A stretch of DNA of 64,000 bases from Haliotis asinina (GCF_037392515.1 NC_090288.1:15780969-15844968); one strand, 5' to 3'. Numbered from the stretch's first letter, positions 1 through 12,237 are shown. Made by a program: numbers and translations. Notes: generated by a model from the sequence alone, not told the origin.

Positions 1-1128
1 ATCAAAACACAACCAATGTGGTTGATTCTGGAGAAAGGAAACCACAGCTGGTAAAGGTGTCGCATTCTGTTATTCACTGCAGTGTATCCTGGCCAAGATC
101 AAATCACAACCAATGTGGTTGATTCTGGAGAAAGGAAATCACAGCTGGTAAAGGTGTCGCTTTCTGTCATTCACTACTGTGTATCCTAGCCAAGATGAAA
201 CATCAACCAATGTGGTTGATTCTGGAAAAAGGAAACCACAGCTGGTAAAGGACACTCATCCCTTAATTCAAGAAAGTGTATCCTTGCCAAGATCAAAAGA
301 CAACCAATGTGGTTGATTCTGTAGATACCAAAAGACAGCTGGTAAAGGTATCACTTTCTGTCATTCACTACTGTGTATCCTGGCCAAGATGAAACATCAA
401 CCAATGTGGTTGAATCTGGAGAAAGGAAACCACAGCTGGCACAGGTATTGCTTCCTGGCATTCACTACAGTGTATCCTGGCCATGATCAAAAGACAACCA
501 ATGTGGTTGATTCTGGAGAAGAGAATCTCTTTCTTTCATTCTGGCCAAGATCAAAAGACAACCAATGTGGTTGAATCTGTAGATTAGAAACTACAGCTAG
601 TAAAAATAACTCAACCATTTAAGTGCATTCAGGCACAATGAAACATCAACCAATGTGGTTGATTCTGGAAAAAGGAAACCACAGCTGGTAAAGGTATCAC
701 ATTCTATCATTCACTAAAGTTTATCCTGGCTAGGATCAAAGCACAACCAATGTGGCTGATTCTGGAGAAAGGAAACCACAGCTGGTAAAGGTATCACTTT
801 CTGTCATTCACTACTGTGAATCCTGGCCAAGATGAAACATCAACCAATGTGGTTGATTCAAGAGAAGGGAAACCACAGCTGGTAAAGGTATCACATTCTA
901 TCATTCACTAAAGTTTATCCTGGCTAGGATCAAAGCACAACCAATGTGGCTGATTCTGGAGAAAGGAAACCACAGCTGGTAAAGGTATCACTTTCATTCA
1001 CTGCAGTGTATCCTGACTAAGATGAAAAGACAACCAATGTGGTTGATTCAAGAGAAGGGAAAGCACAGCTGGTGAAGGTAACTCATCCTTTCATTTCACT
1101 GCAGTGCATCTTGGCCAAGATGAAAAGA
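1..1128. repeat. 97-bp minisatellite array, cut by the window edge
   Basis: About a dozen units share the core aaccaatgtggttgattctg. Core starts are at 11, 108, 205, 302, 399, 496, 560, 648, 745, 842, 939 and 1032, so the period is 97 bp except for one deleted 64-bp unit, one of 88 and one of 93. Each core is CAACCA-ATG-TGGTTG, a 6-bp inverted repeat around 3 bases, followed by a CAGCTG box (ccacagctggtaaagg). Units starting at 648/745 and 842/939 form two near-identical 194-bp dimers, so a local higher-order duplication is visible. Short open frames inside follow the repeat and are not genes. Confidence 0.93.
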
Positions 1129-1252
1129 CAACCAAAAGACAATCAAAAGACTCTGGAGAAGGGAAATTAGAGCTGATTCAGTTATCTAGACAACCAAAAG
1201 CCAATCAAAAGACTCTGGAGAAGGGACATTACAGCTGATTCAGTTACTGAAA
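1129..1252. repeat. 62-bp tandem dimer at the edge of the minisatellite
   Basis: Two consecutive copies of a unit containing aatcaaaagactctggagaa and agctgattcagtta lie directly after the last 97-bp unit. The unit begins with the same acaacca start and keeps the ctggagaaggga and agctg parts of the 97-bp unit, so it is probably a deleted derivative. Confidence 0.75.
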
Positions 1253-2021
1253 CAGTATTTCAGAAATATACTGGTGTGTCAGGTGTTAGCTGGCACTATT
1301 TGAAACCAAAGTGTAAAAGGTCCAAGATATTTGCAACTTTGCTTAACCAACTGTATGGAGTCGACCGAGAATCATAGGGTTACTTTGCACATGCAAACCC
1401 TTGAACATTTGATTCTAGTTTAACAAGGGATGATACTCCCAAATAAGGTGCAAAGGATAACACAATCAGATATCTTTCCAGGTAACCTTAACAGCCATAT
1501 CCACTCACAAGGTGCCATTATAGCCACCCAATCACCACTTCAGTTGTCTTGACCTATATTACAAGCTCTGGGAAGATGAACAGTCTCATCACTCTGAGTC
1601 ATAAACATTACAATAATGGTGGACACAGGAGAAAACGAGGAAACACTAATTGGCGTGAAGTTGTTTACACTGTACCACAGGGTCATGTGGGTATGTATTA
1701 CTTCCTTTGCCCAGGAACTAGGATGAGTGGATACATGTCATACTGGATACAGTCACACAATCACTATTACTACAACTCCCAGTCTGTGCTATTTAATCAT
1801 TCCTCCAGTTCAGATGTCCCTTGAAACACACACACATATCTATATGAAACTACCTGTCTGTGAACATGTATGTTCATAGAATGGCAATTTCACTTTCAAA
1901 CATAACCAACAACCTACATGAATTATTCCAATTTTCAAACAACCATGACATAAACAAAGAATATTCAGTACTTTGCTAGCACTGTTTAGCTATTTTGATT
2001 TACATAGCATGTGTAATTAAG
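1253..2021. other. No recognisable feature
   Basis: AT-rich single-copy-looking DNA. The 91-codon open frame at 1549-1824 (plus) has no recognisable domain, splice context or codon bias; I do not call it a gene. Confidence 0.5.
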
Positions 2022-2160
2022 TGAGTTTTAGCAATATTCTAATAATATTACGGCAAGGGACAACAGAAATGGGCACACACTGTACCCATTTGGGGAATCA
2101 AACCCAAGTCTACAGCACGACAAGCAAATGCTTTCACCATTAGGCTACAAGTGGCACCTA
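2022..2160 (-). mobile_element. SINE-A copy (tRNA-headed), minus orientation
   Basis: Reads tail to head on the plus strand: gttttagcaatattctaata, then agaaatgggcacacactgta, then a tRNA-like head complement with the B box region (ggggaatcaaacccaagtct) and the A box complement (accattaggctacaagtgg). This order is the same in the other SINE-A copies of the window. Diverged. Confidence 0.85.
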
Positions 2161-2968
2161 CAAGTGTATATTTTCCTATTTGATGCATCAGAAAAAGAAA
2201 AAGGTTGCTATAAAATACAACAAAATAGATTCAAATTCTTATGTCCGATACAAACAGTTCAATATTACACATAACAACAGCAGGTGCTGTGATAATCTGA
2301 ACATCAGTATATTTACAAGGTTAAACAACTACATACAAACCTGTACTGTATACAGCCTTTCAAAATGGCCAGTGTTATGTGGACACCACAAACCATCTCA
2401 ATTTGTCATTATTCTGTAAATGTGCATTATGATCTAACTTGAATTGGAATAGTGATTAACAGTTTTTTCAAGTACTTCTCTACTGGGTAAAGAAAACAAC
2501 CCTACAATCCTAACCTCTTCAAGGAAATCATCAACTGCTTGGCAGGACTGGATTTGAAAATTCTAAACCCTATCATAATGTGATATTTTAAAATCTTTTG
2601 CATTCCTGTCTGGGGTGCATCTTCAGTGTAATCTATCTGAACATATGGAATCATAAAAAACAGAGATATTTACTTTCAGGCATGCTTTTAAACATGCTTT
2701 AACATCACTATGGAATTTGTATTCCACAGTGTATGGATTTTCTTGACAAAATTGGCTCCAACTGCAACTAAAACAAGCTGGGTTCATGTATTTTTCTGTC
2801 TTACCCCAAAGCCAATGAGGTCCAAAATAATGCAGTTTGAAGCATACAAACCTAGAAAGTCAATCAAGAGGACCGGGATTCAAACTCACGGCATACGATT
2901 CTGACATTCCAAAGGGAAGTAAGTAGACATCAATAGGCCACTCATGATGCCCTAACCTTCACATAAAT

Positions 2969-3115
2969 TATTCAAATATTCATGATATAGACAATATATG
3001 CATTATACATTGACTGAAACATACTGGACCCTACAATTCAAATACAGTATTTAAATATTCATGATATACACAACATGTACATTACACACTGCAACATACA
3101 GGGCTTTGTAACAAG
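2969..3115. repeat. 79-bp tandem duplication
   Basis: Two adjacent copies of aaatattcatgatatananac followed by tgnattanacantg and a shared acatac segment, offset 79 bp. The copies are diverged, mostly by transitions. Confidence 0.7.
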
Positions 3116-3544
3116 TTGGGAACAAATATCACGCAATGATATATATATTGATCTATGTACATCGACTTTGGTAACATCTCATACAGGGTCTCACAATTAA
3201 CAAAAATACAGAATTATACACATATAATACATTAATTAGTCTGGGCTGCCAGGCTATCCTTGCAATCATCAATGGTAGAAGGGGAGTAGCCATTTTTCCC
3301 ATGGTCTTCATATTAAACATAGGCAGTTGTAAAACACTAATTGATGAATCTCGAGCATCGCATATTCAATACCAGGTTTAGATGAACATTCTACATATTT
3401 TCGAAAAAGGATGTGATTTTCTAGTAAAAGCTACATTGTCTGAGAGGTTGAAAGTTTTCCTGATTCGGTGACCTGAATGAAACTCACACCAGGAAACAAC
3501 TGTCATGAGATCAGAAGGACAGGATTTCTTTAACTGTTTGTTGT

Positions 3545-3730
3545 TTATTGCCCAGCTCAGCAATATTCCAAATATATGGCTGCTGTCAGTAAATATTCAA
3601 TTTCAGACAATCAAGTGATCCACAAGAAGAACATCAGTCTACACATTCCAGATATAAAATAATATGTGTAAACCACATCAGCAAACCGGACCACCCGATC
3701 CCATTAATCGCATTTTAAAACAAGAAAGGG
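3545..3730 (-). mobile_element. SINE-B copy, minus orientation
   Basis: Contains ctcagcaatattccaaatat, the internal cagacaatcaagtgatccac segment and the head-side ccggaccacccgatcccatt segment in the order seen in other SINE-B copies. Diverged. It lies about 50 bp from a SINE-A copy in the same orientation. Confidence 0.8.
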
Positions 3731-3778
3731 TTCATGGAGATCAATTCTAACAGTTAATGAGTTTAGTTATCATTACTT

Positions 3779-3938
3779 TGAGTGAGTGAGTATGGTTTAA
3801 CGCCACTTTTAACAATATTGCAGCAATAACAATTCGGGGGAATATCAGAAATGGACTTCACATTTTGTACCCATGTAGGGAATCGAACCCATCTTCAAAC
3901 AAACAAACGCTTTAACCAATAAACTACCCCACTGATCC
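3779..3938 (-). mobile_element. SINE-A copy, minus orientation
   Basis: Starts with the simple tail complement tgagtgagtgag, then gtttaacgccacttttaaca, agaaatggacttcacatttt, the B-box side gggaatcgaacccatcttca and the A-box side cgctttaaccaataaactac. Nearly full length. Confidence 0.88.
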
Positions 3939-4481
3939 ATCATTGCTTTGATCAGGATTCCAGTTCCAGTATCTGCCTTGTGTGGGAAGTTTCCCACAGT
4001 GATGGAGACCATGGATGTTGTCAGATCTGGTGTCACCCACAAGCAAGAGTATGGAGCTGACAAACCTACAACTCCAGGATTCAAACCTACAACTGTAGTG
4101 ACTGGCATACCCGCAAAGGGAGAAAATACAGCAAACGATGGTGGTTTATTCACCTTTGTCCTAATTGCCCAAAGCCCAAGAACTCCATATCCATTACCAG
4201 TTTCACTCTCATTTCATCCCAGATCACTGAATGATGAAAAGTTCAGGAGAAAACCAAATCCCATTTTGCCCCAATGCCATACTACTTGCCTTGCTCTTTG
4301 CAAGTATTTACAAGAAAATTTATAATTGTGTGAATAACATGGCTTTGGATGGCTAATCAGAGGATGCAGAGTTTTGTCGGATCACAGGATCATCTAACCA
4401 ATATTCTTTAAAAACACACACGTTTGTTGGATAAGAATGTATGATATATTAAGTTTAATTGTATCAGAAAGTATGTGGATA

Positions 4482-4600
4482 TGTTTTGTTCAATGTGAAG
4501 GTGTGGGAATGTGTTTTTGCATGATATGAATGTTTGAGAATATCATGTTTTGTTTGAAATGAATGTGTGAGAACATGTCCTGTTGGATTTGAAATTGTGG
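4482..4600. repeat. Degenerate ~30-bp minisatellite, about 4 copies
   Basis: Four units of the form tgttttgtttgaaatgaatg followed by tgtgagaa, with unit ends at similar gtgtgggaa or tttgagaa steps. The minus-strand open frame rich in His and Thr across this stretch comes from the repeat. Confidence 0.6.
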
Positions 4601-4795
4601 GAATGTTTGATTGCAAATGCAAATAAGCCACACTCACTAATAGCCCTGCATTATGTTCTGTGGCTGTAAAATGTTTAAGGCTTGACAATCCAGTGACCGA
4701 TGTGAAGAGCATCGATTCCCACAACTCGGATTCAATGACAAACAGTAAACCAAGTCATCCAGTCTGATTACCAAAAACCATTTTGTTGCCTCTTA

Positions 4796-5168
4796 AGGGG
4801 CTGCAACAATTTGATTCAGTTTTCAGTCTTGGACTTTCAATTCAATAACTTTGAATTAAATTTATTAATCAGGTGAAAACCTCAGATTTCATTTAACTCT
4901 CAGTCTGCTTTTTTGGTTGTGAAATCCATCATCAACTTGGCAAAGTCTACTAACAACAATTCTCATTCCATTATTTACAGAGTTAACAATCACTTTCTAC
5001 TTTACTTGAGCACTTTGAACGGCTCGAGTTGGCGTCAATATTATGTTCTGAAATGATTTAAACAGGTATTCAAATATCGAATCGAAATAGCGACAATGGT
5101 TATCAAAAATTGAAAGTAAGGTGTCAGATTTGATTGTCGTTGAATCGAACTGAGTCGTTGCAGCCCTA
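4796..5168. mobile_element. Non-autonomous hAT-like element, copy 1
   Basis: Ends in inverted repeats: left ggggctgcaacaatttgatt, right gaactgagtcgttgcagccc followed by ta. The TAGGGCTGCAACGA-type end is typical of hAT elements. The inside has no transposase frame. A second copy of the same element is at 50391-50909, sharing for example tcatttaactctc and aacaggtattcaaata. I could not find a clean 8-bp target duplication. Confidence 0.8.
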
Positions 5169-7294
5169 CTTATAACAAGCACAAATACTACAAACTTCCC
5201 TCCTAACTTACAGCACCCATGGGTTGGAGTGGGGTGGCGCTGAAATAGCAAAATAACTAACATGCTTATGATAAAAAACTGAAACAATAATACATTATTC
5301 TAATGAATAATCATACAAGTATCTGAAACTAAAATATGATGACTAATGCTCTTGAGCAAGTAAGTATAATTAAGCCAGTAGGACATGGCAGGACAAAATT
5401 TAATAACTGAATTATGTTGACACTGGAAATGATTTCATACACAATACACTTCTGATCACAGACAGAAAACACATTAAATATACATATATATCATTTAGTG
5501 GAAAACAACAAGCACAACAGATCTGTGACAAGACATGCCACAGAGGGTATAAATATTCTCAAAGTTCTGTTACCATGGAAACTAAAAATATTTGATTGAT
5601 TCTTCAACAAAAGTCTCAAGTTTGGAAATGGATGTAATATGTACAAAAGCATGAAGGATGTATACTAACATCTGTCATCAGGACAAGAAGAGTTGCCTCC
5701 CTCTACCTAACATGGTGGCAAACATTTTGACCACGCGCAAGGATCTTTAACCACATTTCTATCAAATGCAGGCAGTGCAATATGTTCTGTTTGGTCCTGT
5801 AGTCATCAGTATCAGTTAATCATGTTCAGATGTGATGCTACAACACTAGGCTACATATATTAAACCATAATCCAGGCATACTAGCAGCATTTTCACACAT
5901 GATGATGTACAAGTTTCAAGGACAAAATACCAATCAGTTTAAATGATACCCTAAAATGACCTCAAACTGTCTCACTGTTTAGAAATGCTGTGGAAAAATT
6001 TGACGTGATGTAAGATTTTAATATCTTCCCTCTACAACTGTAAGGACTGATGTTGATCTATTAAATAATTTTACAACATACTTTTTAATGATAACATTAC
6101 AATACAAAATATGGTCTGGAAAATATGCTAAAAAATGCTCAATAACAAAAAGGAATCGTCATGGCAGTTCCAATGCACTGATATCTCGAGAAAGTGAGGG
6201 CTTAATCTCAAACACACAATATGATGTTAGGCTAGTATTACCTCCTGTAATGGAAAAAAAGATACAATTTAAGGGGTACAAATTCAAGTACTGGATTAAA
6301 ATACTACATATTATCTCAAGAAGTTTGGTAGCCACTCAGCATATGGCCATTGTATTGGGATCAAATTATGGCTGAGGGGATAGAGACAAGGAGGCAGATA
6401 CCACAGAGCACTGTAAGATACCAATTGTACTTGCTTAACTCGTACTGTGTGTATGTTAGAGCCTGACCATTTGGCTGGGCGTGCCACGGTATACCGTGGT
6501 ATTAGTAGAACCACTGTCGTTTGCCTTCAGTTTGGTATACTGCAAAGCAATCCAAAAATTTGATATTTTCAGTTTTAATACCATCATTTCTAACTAGTCA
6601 TAAAATGACAGTTATATTCATTCAAAATAATAACGACTATGGTTATTATACGTTTTATCCATGTTATTAAACAATGTTAGGTTTGGCTCTTGTAAATTTT
6701 CTACATTATGATCATATCTCACCTTGTGAACTGATATGCACCAAATCGAAGGCCTCGAATACCACAATCCATATCTTACTGTGGTAAGACAGAACCATTT
6801 CAACCCTATGTTTGGCACCAATGTGTGAACTATCAGAGGCAATGAAACAGTAACCCGTACAAGTAAAATCATTCTGATTATCAAATTTTATGATTTACTG
6901 ATCAAGGTTATGCAGAACTCACTTTCACTACTCATTATCATCAAAGTTTATTGTACACATTTTGACTGAAATATACAACAAACATCTCGGACCATGAAAA
7001 CAGTTTGCTTTAAGTAAGTTTGCTATAGTTTTCGGTATAGATGTTTGAAGAAAATGATATGGGTGGTTGATTTTTGAGTTATTCTTTGACTTAACACCCT
7101 GACCTCTCTGTGTGACTGGTACATATTGTAAGGAACTATCTCTGAATGCCCTGAAGAATAAACTAAGGAAATGGAAAAATAATCCGTACCTGACAAGTGT
7201 TGGATTATCAGATTTACAGACTAGCTAACCATAGGTGTGCAGACATCAACCTCTTACCTGAAAACTGGTGTATGATGGGATATATCCAGGGGTT
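5169..7294. other. No recognisable gene; unclassified AT-rich DNA
   Basis: Only short open frames without domains or convincing splice sites. No strong repeat recognised apart from general low complexity. Confidence 0.5.
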
Positions 7295-7450
7295 CAAAAC
7301 TCCCATCACCCAATGCCCGAGACAAATCAGTTTTCATTTCGGGCAATCAAATAATGGTATCTAACTTGCCAATAGCCTACTAGAAAATTTCCACTTATGG
7401 TTTCAAACTGCAAATAATCTTAGATTTCATTTCAAATCTGCTAAATATTT
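7295..7450 (+). mobile_element. SINE-C copy, plus orientation, body only
   Basis: Matches 63650-63830 closely, including gttttcatttcgggcaatca, ataatggtatct and ttccacttatggtttcaaac. The upstream ggggttcaaaactccc is B-box-like. A third copy is inverted at 10893-11262. Confidence 0.85.
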
Positions 7451-7569
7451 TAGAACCATGTACACATGTAGAATGAGCTGAGGAAATGAAAAACTATTCT
7501 CTATCTTGAAATTGTTCAGATTATCAGACATAAATCTTTGATTGGCATTTTGAAGCTGGTATCACGAAC

Positions 7570-7733
7570 GGGAAGATTTTTTAATGGATAGACAAACTTC
7601 TTTATTGCAACAGATGTTTCGGTGAAGTAGATGTGAACACTGCCATCATCACTTGCTTGATAATGATGCATCTTCATCAAAACATTGCAACCTTTGAAAC
7701 AAAGAAACTGTCTATCCATAAAACATTATTCCT
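7570..7733. mobile_element. Foldback MITE, family E copy 1
   Basis: Arms are inverted: left gggaagattttttaatggat then agaca, right tgtctatccataaaacatta then ttcc. Inside is aacttctttattgcaacaga followed by tgtttcgg. The same layout appears at 13925-14039. No coding capacity. Confidence 0.75.
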
Positions 7734-8454
7734 GTTCATTATATTTACAGATTAATTAACCACGTCAGATGTGTATTATTTCTGTTAATCCTGTTTCTCC
7801 TCATGTTGATCAGCAAACCTCCTCAGTGTCTATCAAGAGGGAAGTTTTCTTCATGATATATTAGAATGTCTGTGGACAGAAATGACTACACAGAATCACA
7901 ACATCAACCTCCATTGGCTTCAGGGAAGTCCAAACCTTGCCCACACCAAGCAATGTCTGTGGGTGACAATGATGCGATCTGGTACACTTTGAACATGCTA
8001 CAGATTGGCCCTAGTGGGGGGTGTTGGTCATCTGACGGTCATCAGCGCTTCACACATCACCACAGGAATATCAACATGTATGCGGGGATGACTCAGTTCT
8101 ACCTCCCCCTGAAACAAACAACAGGAATATTAACAACAGAAGACAACATCACTAGGGGGTTAAACAGTACGCTCTAACCATGGTATGGTACTTACTGTGG
8201 TATGAGATATTCAGTTCAGTCCTTTTGGGATCAGTATATGCAATATGATGATAATGCAAAAAATGACAAGAAGAAAACCTTACGTTGCTTGTTTCATATC
8301 ATGGGAAAAACAACATAATTTGGGTTACTTTAAATGAACAAAACCATCATTTTATGACTAGCTAGAGTCATTAATGGAATAAAAATAAAAAATACTAAAT
8401 TTTAGTTTATTACGGTGTACCAAAGTTAAAATACTGTTTCACCCCTATTAATTG

Positions 8455-8550
8455 GTGCATGAGATGGTCTCATGTTACTTATGCAAGTGACTACATGAAA
8501 GGAGGTCATGTGACTATCTGAGAGGGTCACTTATGCAGGTGACTGCCTTA
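8455..8550. repeat. Diverged copy of the terminal repeat of the 31-38 kb TTAA-bounded element
   Basis: Aligns with 31144-31225: gagatggtctcatgttactt against gagacggtctcccgttacgc, then aagtgactacatgaaaggag and ctgagagggtcact. Here CpG sites have mostly become TpG or CpA, as expected for an older methylated copy. Confidence 0.7.
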
Positions 8551-8602
8551 CCAATGGTTTTCTGAATGCAGTATTTGGGATTACAATTTACATAATAAAG
8601 TG

Positions 8603-8775
8603 AGTGAGTGAGCGAATATGATAGTAGAAACGCTGGTTTTAGCAATATTCCAGCAACATCACAGCAGGTGACACAGAAATGGGCTTTACACATTGTGCCC
8701 ATGTGAGAAAACAAACCTGGATCTTCAAGTTCAATGTGACAAGCAGATGTAACCATCTAGCCAACTCACAGCCCC
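8603..8775 (-). mobile_element. SINE-A copy, minus orientation
   Basis: Has the gtgagtgagtgagc tail complement, gttttagcaatattccagca, cagaaatgggctttacacat and a decayed tRNA-like head (gacaagcagatgtaaccatc). Confidence 0.82.
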
Positions 8776-8785
8776 GCTCACTCTC

Positions 8786-9160
8786 AGTAAAGAAATGATT
8801 CTAGTAATAGTACTTTTGTTCAGTTTAAGGATTTGAACCCTCATCCTCTGTCTCAGAGTCGGGCACCTCATCTTCAACACAAAGTCAGCCATCTAACCTC
8901 CTCAGTCACCATGGATTTGTGTACCCCTCTAATGTAAAGTGGCACTGCTTCCACTGCCAAAAGCTAGGAATACACAATGACATTTGGGAATCAGTCAAAT
9001 GTTATATTTGGGATTACACATTCTCAGTAAACTTATCATTCTATTAATTTTGTTAAGTTCAGTCGTGTCCAAGATTTAAACTCAGACTTTCAGGATCAGG
9101 CACCTAATCGCCAGCACACAAATCTGTGATCTAACCCAAGCAGCAACTGCAGCTTCCACG
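8786..9160. repeat. Two diverged copies of a tRNA-like repeat, ~240 bp apart
   Basis: 8786-8905 and 9023-9150 both run from ctcagtaaa, through a run of tct/aat, tttgttcagttt or ttgttaagttca, to a B-box-like complement (gatttgaaccctca or gatttaaactcaga), then gtcgggcacct or atcaggcaccta and gatctaac or catctaac. This is probably another old SINE or a local duplication. Diverged, so family is unassigned. Confidence 0.55.
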
Positions 9161-9860
9161 AGTACGGAAATCCAACAACTGGTTGTTTCGAAATTCAATC
9201 ACCTACTCTAAGTTTGAATCAGTATACAATGGAGAGAGCGTAATCCCAAATATAGCATATGTTTCACTTGACCTCTTTCAAAATGTGTTTTCACAGATTT
9301 CTGACAGTAGAACAAAAAAGTATTTACAAGTGATACAAAAACAATACTACGAAATTAAGTACCGTTATTGTCACCTGCCAAATCATTTTAAACAACCAAA
9401 TCTTTTTAAAAAATTTAAGAATATGCTAAAATTAGCTACTTTACAGACACGATTTTAGTATTTTTTAAAGGTTTTATTTGTCAAAGAGGTATGAAATATA
9501 TGTCATTTTCCAGGCACAATAAACCATGTTTCTTTTCACAATGTACACGTCAGTTTAATTCTACACAAATACATGAACATCCGAGACTGACCTGTTGCTA
9601 GGAAACAGAAAAAGGATAGCACATGTGATAGTCAATGTTACAGTTGACATATGTCAATCTTAATGTGATCAAATGACAGCTGTTACCATTGACATTGGAA
9701 CAGAAACTAACATTGGGTCTATTATGTATAATGTAAACATTTTGTGCTTAAAGGCTGTATCACACCTCACTTCTCTAAAAAATAGATAATGGATTCCTCT
9801 GAATAATACTAACTATCCGCTTCAGGGAAAGTACCATACAATGTATTCCTCTCTTCCCCC

Positions 9861-9863
<3 letters not shown>

Positions 9864-9891
<28 letters not shown>

Positions 9892-9978
9892 ACAAAACAA
9901 AACAAAACAAAACAAAACAAAACATGCACGCATGCACGCACGCACGCAACGCACGCAATGCACACACACACACACATA
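9864..9978. repeat. Compound microsatellite (CAAAA)n-(CGCA)n-(CA)n
   Basis: About a dozen caaaa units, then gcatgcacgcacgcacgcaa, then cacacacacacacaca. The Phe/Leu-rich and Cys/Val-rich minus-strand frame across it is only the repeat. Confidence 0.97.
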
Positions 9979-10039
9979 TTATGCATTGACTCTACAATAC
10001 TAAATAAAAACTTTGACTGAATTAATGGAACATTGCATT

Positions 10040-10478
10040 AAATTGACTCCTCTCGTGCCCCCTTGTGACCCATAAAGGTCTCTGGGATTGGGAAAGGCAG
10101 GGGCCATGGGCCACTTTGCTCATTAGAATGAAAAATGGCCCATTAAAATTTTGAAGTTAAATTTTGATACAAGAGCAGAATTCTAAATTCAGCAAATGGC
10201 TAATAATTCTGAAAATGGCCCATTGTCAACATTCTCTTTCCCAGTCCCTGAGATCTAGGTTAGAATGTAACCCATGCTTGTCATAAGAGGCGACTGATGG
10301 GATCAGGTGGTCAGGTTAACTTGCTTGGTTGACACATGTTATCAGCAACTAGTCGTGTAGATCAGTGCTCATGATGTTGACCATTGGATTATCTGGTCCA
10401 GACACAATTATTTACAGACCGCAGTCATACAGCTGAAGTATTGTTGAATGCTGCCACAACCTAACCTCACTCACTCTT
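10040..10478 (+). mobile_element. SINE-B copy, plus orientation, split by a MITE
   Basis: The head (cttgtgacccataaaggtct) is at 10061-10080 and the remainder resumes at about 10251, with gtaacccatgcttgtcataa, gatcaggtggtcaggttaac, ggattatctggtccagacac and a tail ending cctcactcactc. The MITE at 10082-10250 interrupts the head. Confidence 0.88.
10082..10250. mobile_element. 169-bp MITE nested in SINE-B
   Basis: Ends are 15-bp inverted repeats, left ctgggattgggaaag and right ctttcccagtccctg (13 of 15 pair), the CAGGG-type end known from hAT elements. Flanks aaaggtct and agatctag resemble each other imperfectly, so an 8-bp target duplication is possible but degraded. No coding. Confidence 0.75.
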
Positions 10479-10892
10479 CAAGACGAACATTATTTCAAGC
10501 TAACACCATAGAGTTATGTCCCTTAGAGCCCATTTTACAAATATTTTTCTCATAACCTGTGATTGAAACCAGTTCCACAAACACTGACAACTCTACATAC
10601 AACAATTTTTGATGTATGGAGCAATTGTTTACAATCCATATATGGCAAATATTATCTGTTTGGAAGCTCTTCACCTCCCAGTTTGATTTACAGAATTCAG
10701 GCAAGTGGTAAGCTCAAAAGGAAGCTGCAACAGATACATCGGCCCCAATATATTATATATGATATAGGTCAAAATATTGTTGAAAATGTGGGCCAATGTG
10801 CCTTTAAAATGTTTCAGGCAACTGCTAGCATCACCTGCAATAGCTATAGGATATGACTGGCTCAGCTTCAAATATTTTGCAACTGGGGTTCA

Positions 10893-11262
10893 AAGATTTT
10901 TTTAATTAACACTTTAAGAACATAACTTGTACTGACTAATTTTCCACTTGCCCTGATTTTATAACATAATGATGTAATTTTGAACGATTAAATCAACATG
11001 GTGTTTGATGTTAATGCTAGCAACTCTAGTTTATTATCATTGCAAAAACTCATTCATTTCACTTTCGCATTGTGTCAAATCTTAATACTAAATAGTTATA
11101 TTTTGTGATCATATGAAATGAAATCCAAGATTATTTTCTTTTTTAAACTGTAAGCAGAAATTATCTAGTAGCCCACAGACAAGTAAGATACTATTATCTG
11201 ACAGCCCGAAACGAAAACTGACTTGTCTCGGGCACCAGGCAGTGGGAATTTTAACCCCTTTA
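10893..11262 (-). mobile_element. SINE-C copy, minus orientation
   Basis: The complement matches 63650-64000: cccgaaacgaaaactgactt, attatctagtagcccacaga, and at the far end tgactaattttccacttgcc followed by ctgatttt. This shows the family C body is at least about 350 bp. Confidence 0.85.
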
Positions 11263-11427
11263 CAAGACCCATTCTGTGGACTTGTAGCTAAGGTCATGGG
11301 CTGAAAATACAAAAAACACCAAAACATGAACTAGCATTTGATAAACTTTGTCATGCATCAAGTTCATACAATCACTACATGTTTGTATGCTCGTTGTGTG
11401 TCACATCACTCTTATATTCCAACCATG

Positions 11428-11605
11428 ATCTGTAAAACATCACGTCTGAACCAAACAATCCAGTCACTGATATCACAAGAATCAGTCTACAAAAGTGGGA
11501 AGCAATGACATGTTAACCAAGTCAGCAAGCATGACCAACCAATCCTGTTAGTCTCCTCTTATGACACATACGGGCTGCTGTAGACAGTTCCAACTGGATT
11601 CAGTG
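11428..11605 (-). mobile_element. SINE-B copy, minus orientation, tail missing
   Basis: Contains aacaatccagtcactgatat, agcaatgacatgttaaccaa, gtcagcaagcatgaccaacc and atcctgttagtctcctctta in SINE-B order. Confidence 0.82.
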
Positions 11606-12128
11606 TTTTTATCACTGAGTTACACAGACATTGACATAATCAATGAAACCTGCGAAAACAATTCATCAGAATTTAAAGTATGTTGAATCAATTCTTAGCA
11701 CTGACATTCATCCCTGCATATAGCTGCTTGGCAAGCATGATGATACACATAGCTAACATAGGCCTGGTGATACAAAACTGGATACACATATACATGCATC
11801 CATCCATGTTGTTTTTCTGTACTGATTTTCTAAAAGTAATATTTCACTACATGTAATAACCTGGTTAACCAATCCCAAGCTCACATCATTGTCTGACATG
11901 TTGCCATGAACAGGTGCAAAAATGCCAATGCAATGTCAAGCAACACTTGTTTCACTCAAAGTCTACGATATTACCTATGTTACCATTTTCACATTTTTTC
12001 CTATTTCGGATATTACTGATTACCAATCCATCAGTTAGCCAGTCCTTAGTTATACTGTCCTGTTGGAAACTCTTTCTAAATTGATGTCCACACATTCTCA
12101 TTCCAAAAGATATTGGTAAACATGGTAC

Positions 12129-12237
12129 CTGTGGAATCAAGTTGTGACGCTTGCGTCTCATGATATATTTCTTTCCAACTCGCACTTCTTCATAGAACTC
12201 ATGAGCCAGGTCACCATCTTCATCAAAGAACATCGAG
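12129..12237 (-). CDS. tusc2: TUSC2 (FUS1 family), exon 2
   Basis: Acceptor cctgttccag then exon ctcgatgttctttgatgaag; donor ccacag followed by gtacca. The 109-bp exon follows exon 1 in phase (ag+C gives Ser) and encodes the family core: SSMFFDEDGDLAHEFYEE, then a short basic stretch (KKYIMRRKRHN) ending LIPQ. As I recall the human protein, its core is SMFYDEDGDLAHEFYEE with NLIPQ further on, so the match is near-complete in this block. TUSC2 is a small, about 110-residue mitochondrial protein linked to calcium handling and tumour suppression. With exon 1 this gives 82 residues; the last ~25 (the PRIHVDFP-like end) should lie in a third exon at lower coordinates. I did not find it. The donor gtacca is weaker than consensus. 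An unspliced reading continues about 50 codons with no family similarity, which I take as intron. Confidence 0.92.

Noticed and set aside
1..1128. CRISPR-like regular repeat
   Set aside because: Period is 97 bp with the whole unit repeated and no unique spacers; eukaryotic minisatellite.
2890..2960. Possible TUSC2 third exon on the minus strand
   Set aside because: An acceptor followed by GIM in the right phase and a PIDVYFPLE-like string in another frame looked promising, but no single frame gives the expected PRIHVDFP end.
7584..7719. Hammerhead ribozyme in the family E element
   Set aside because: tgatga and cgaaac parts are present in the complement, but the CUGAUGA core is not exact and the helices cannot be shown by eye.
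7905..7990. Another possible TUSC2 third exon (GLDFPEANGG on minus)
   Set aside because: Only LDFP matches, the surrounding residues do not, and there is no acceptor at the right place.
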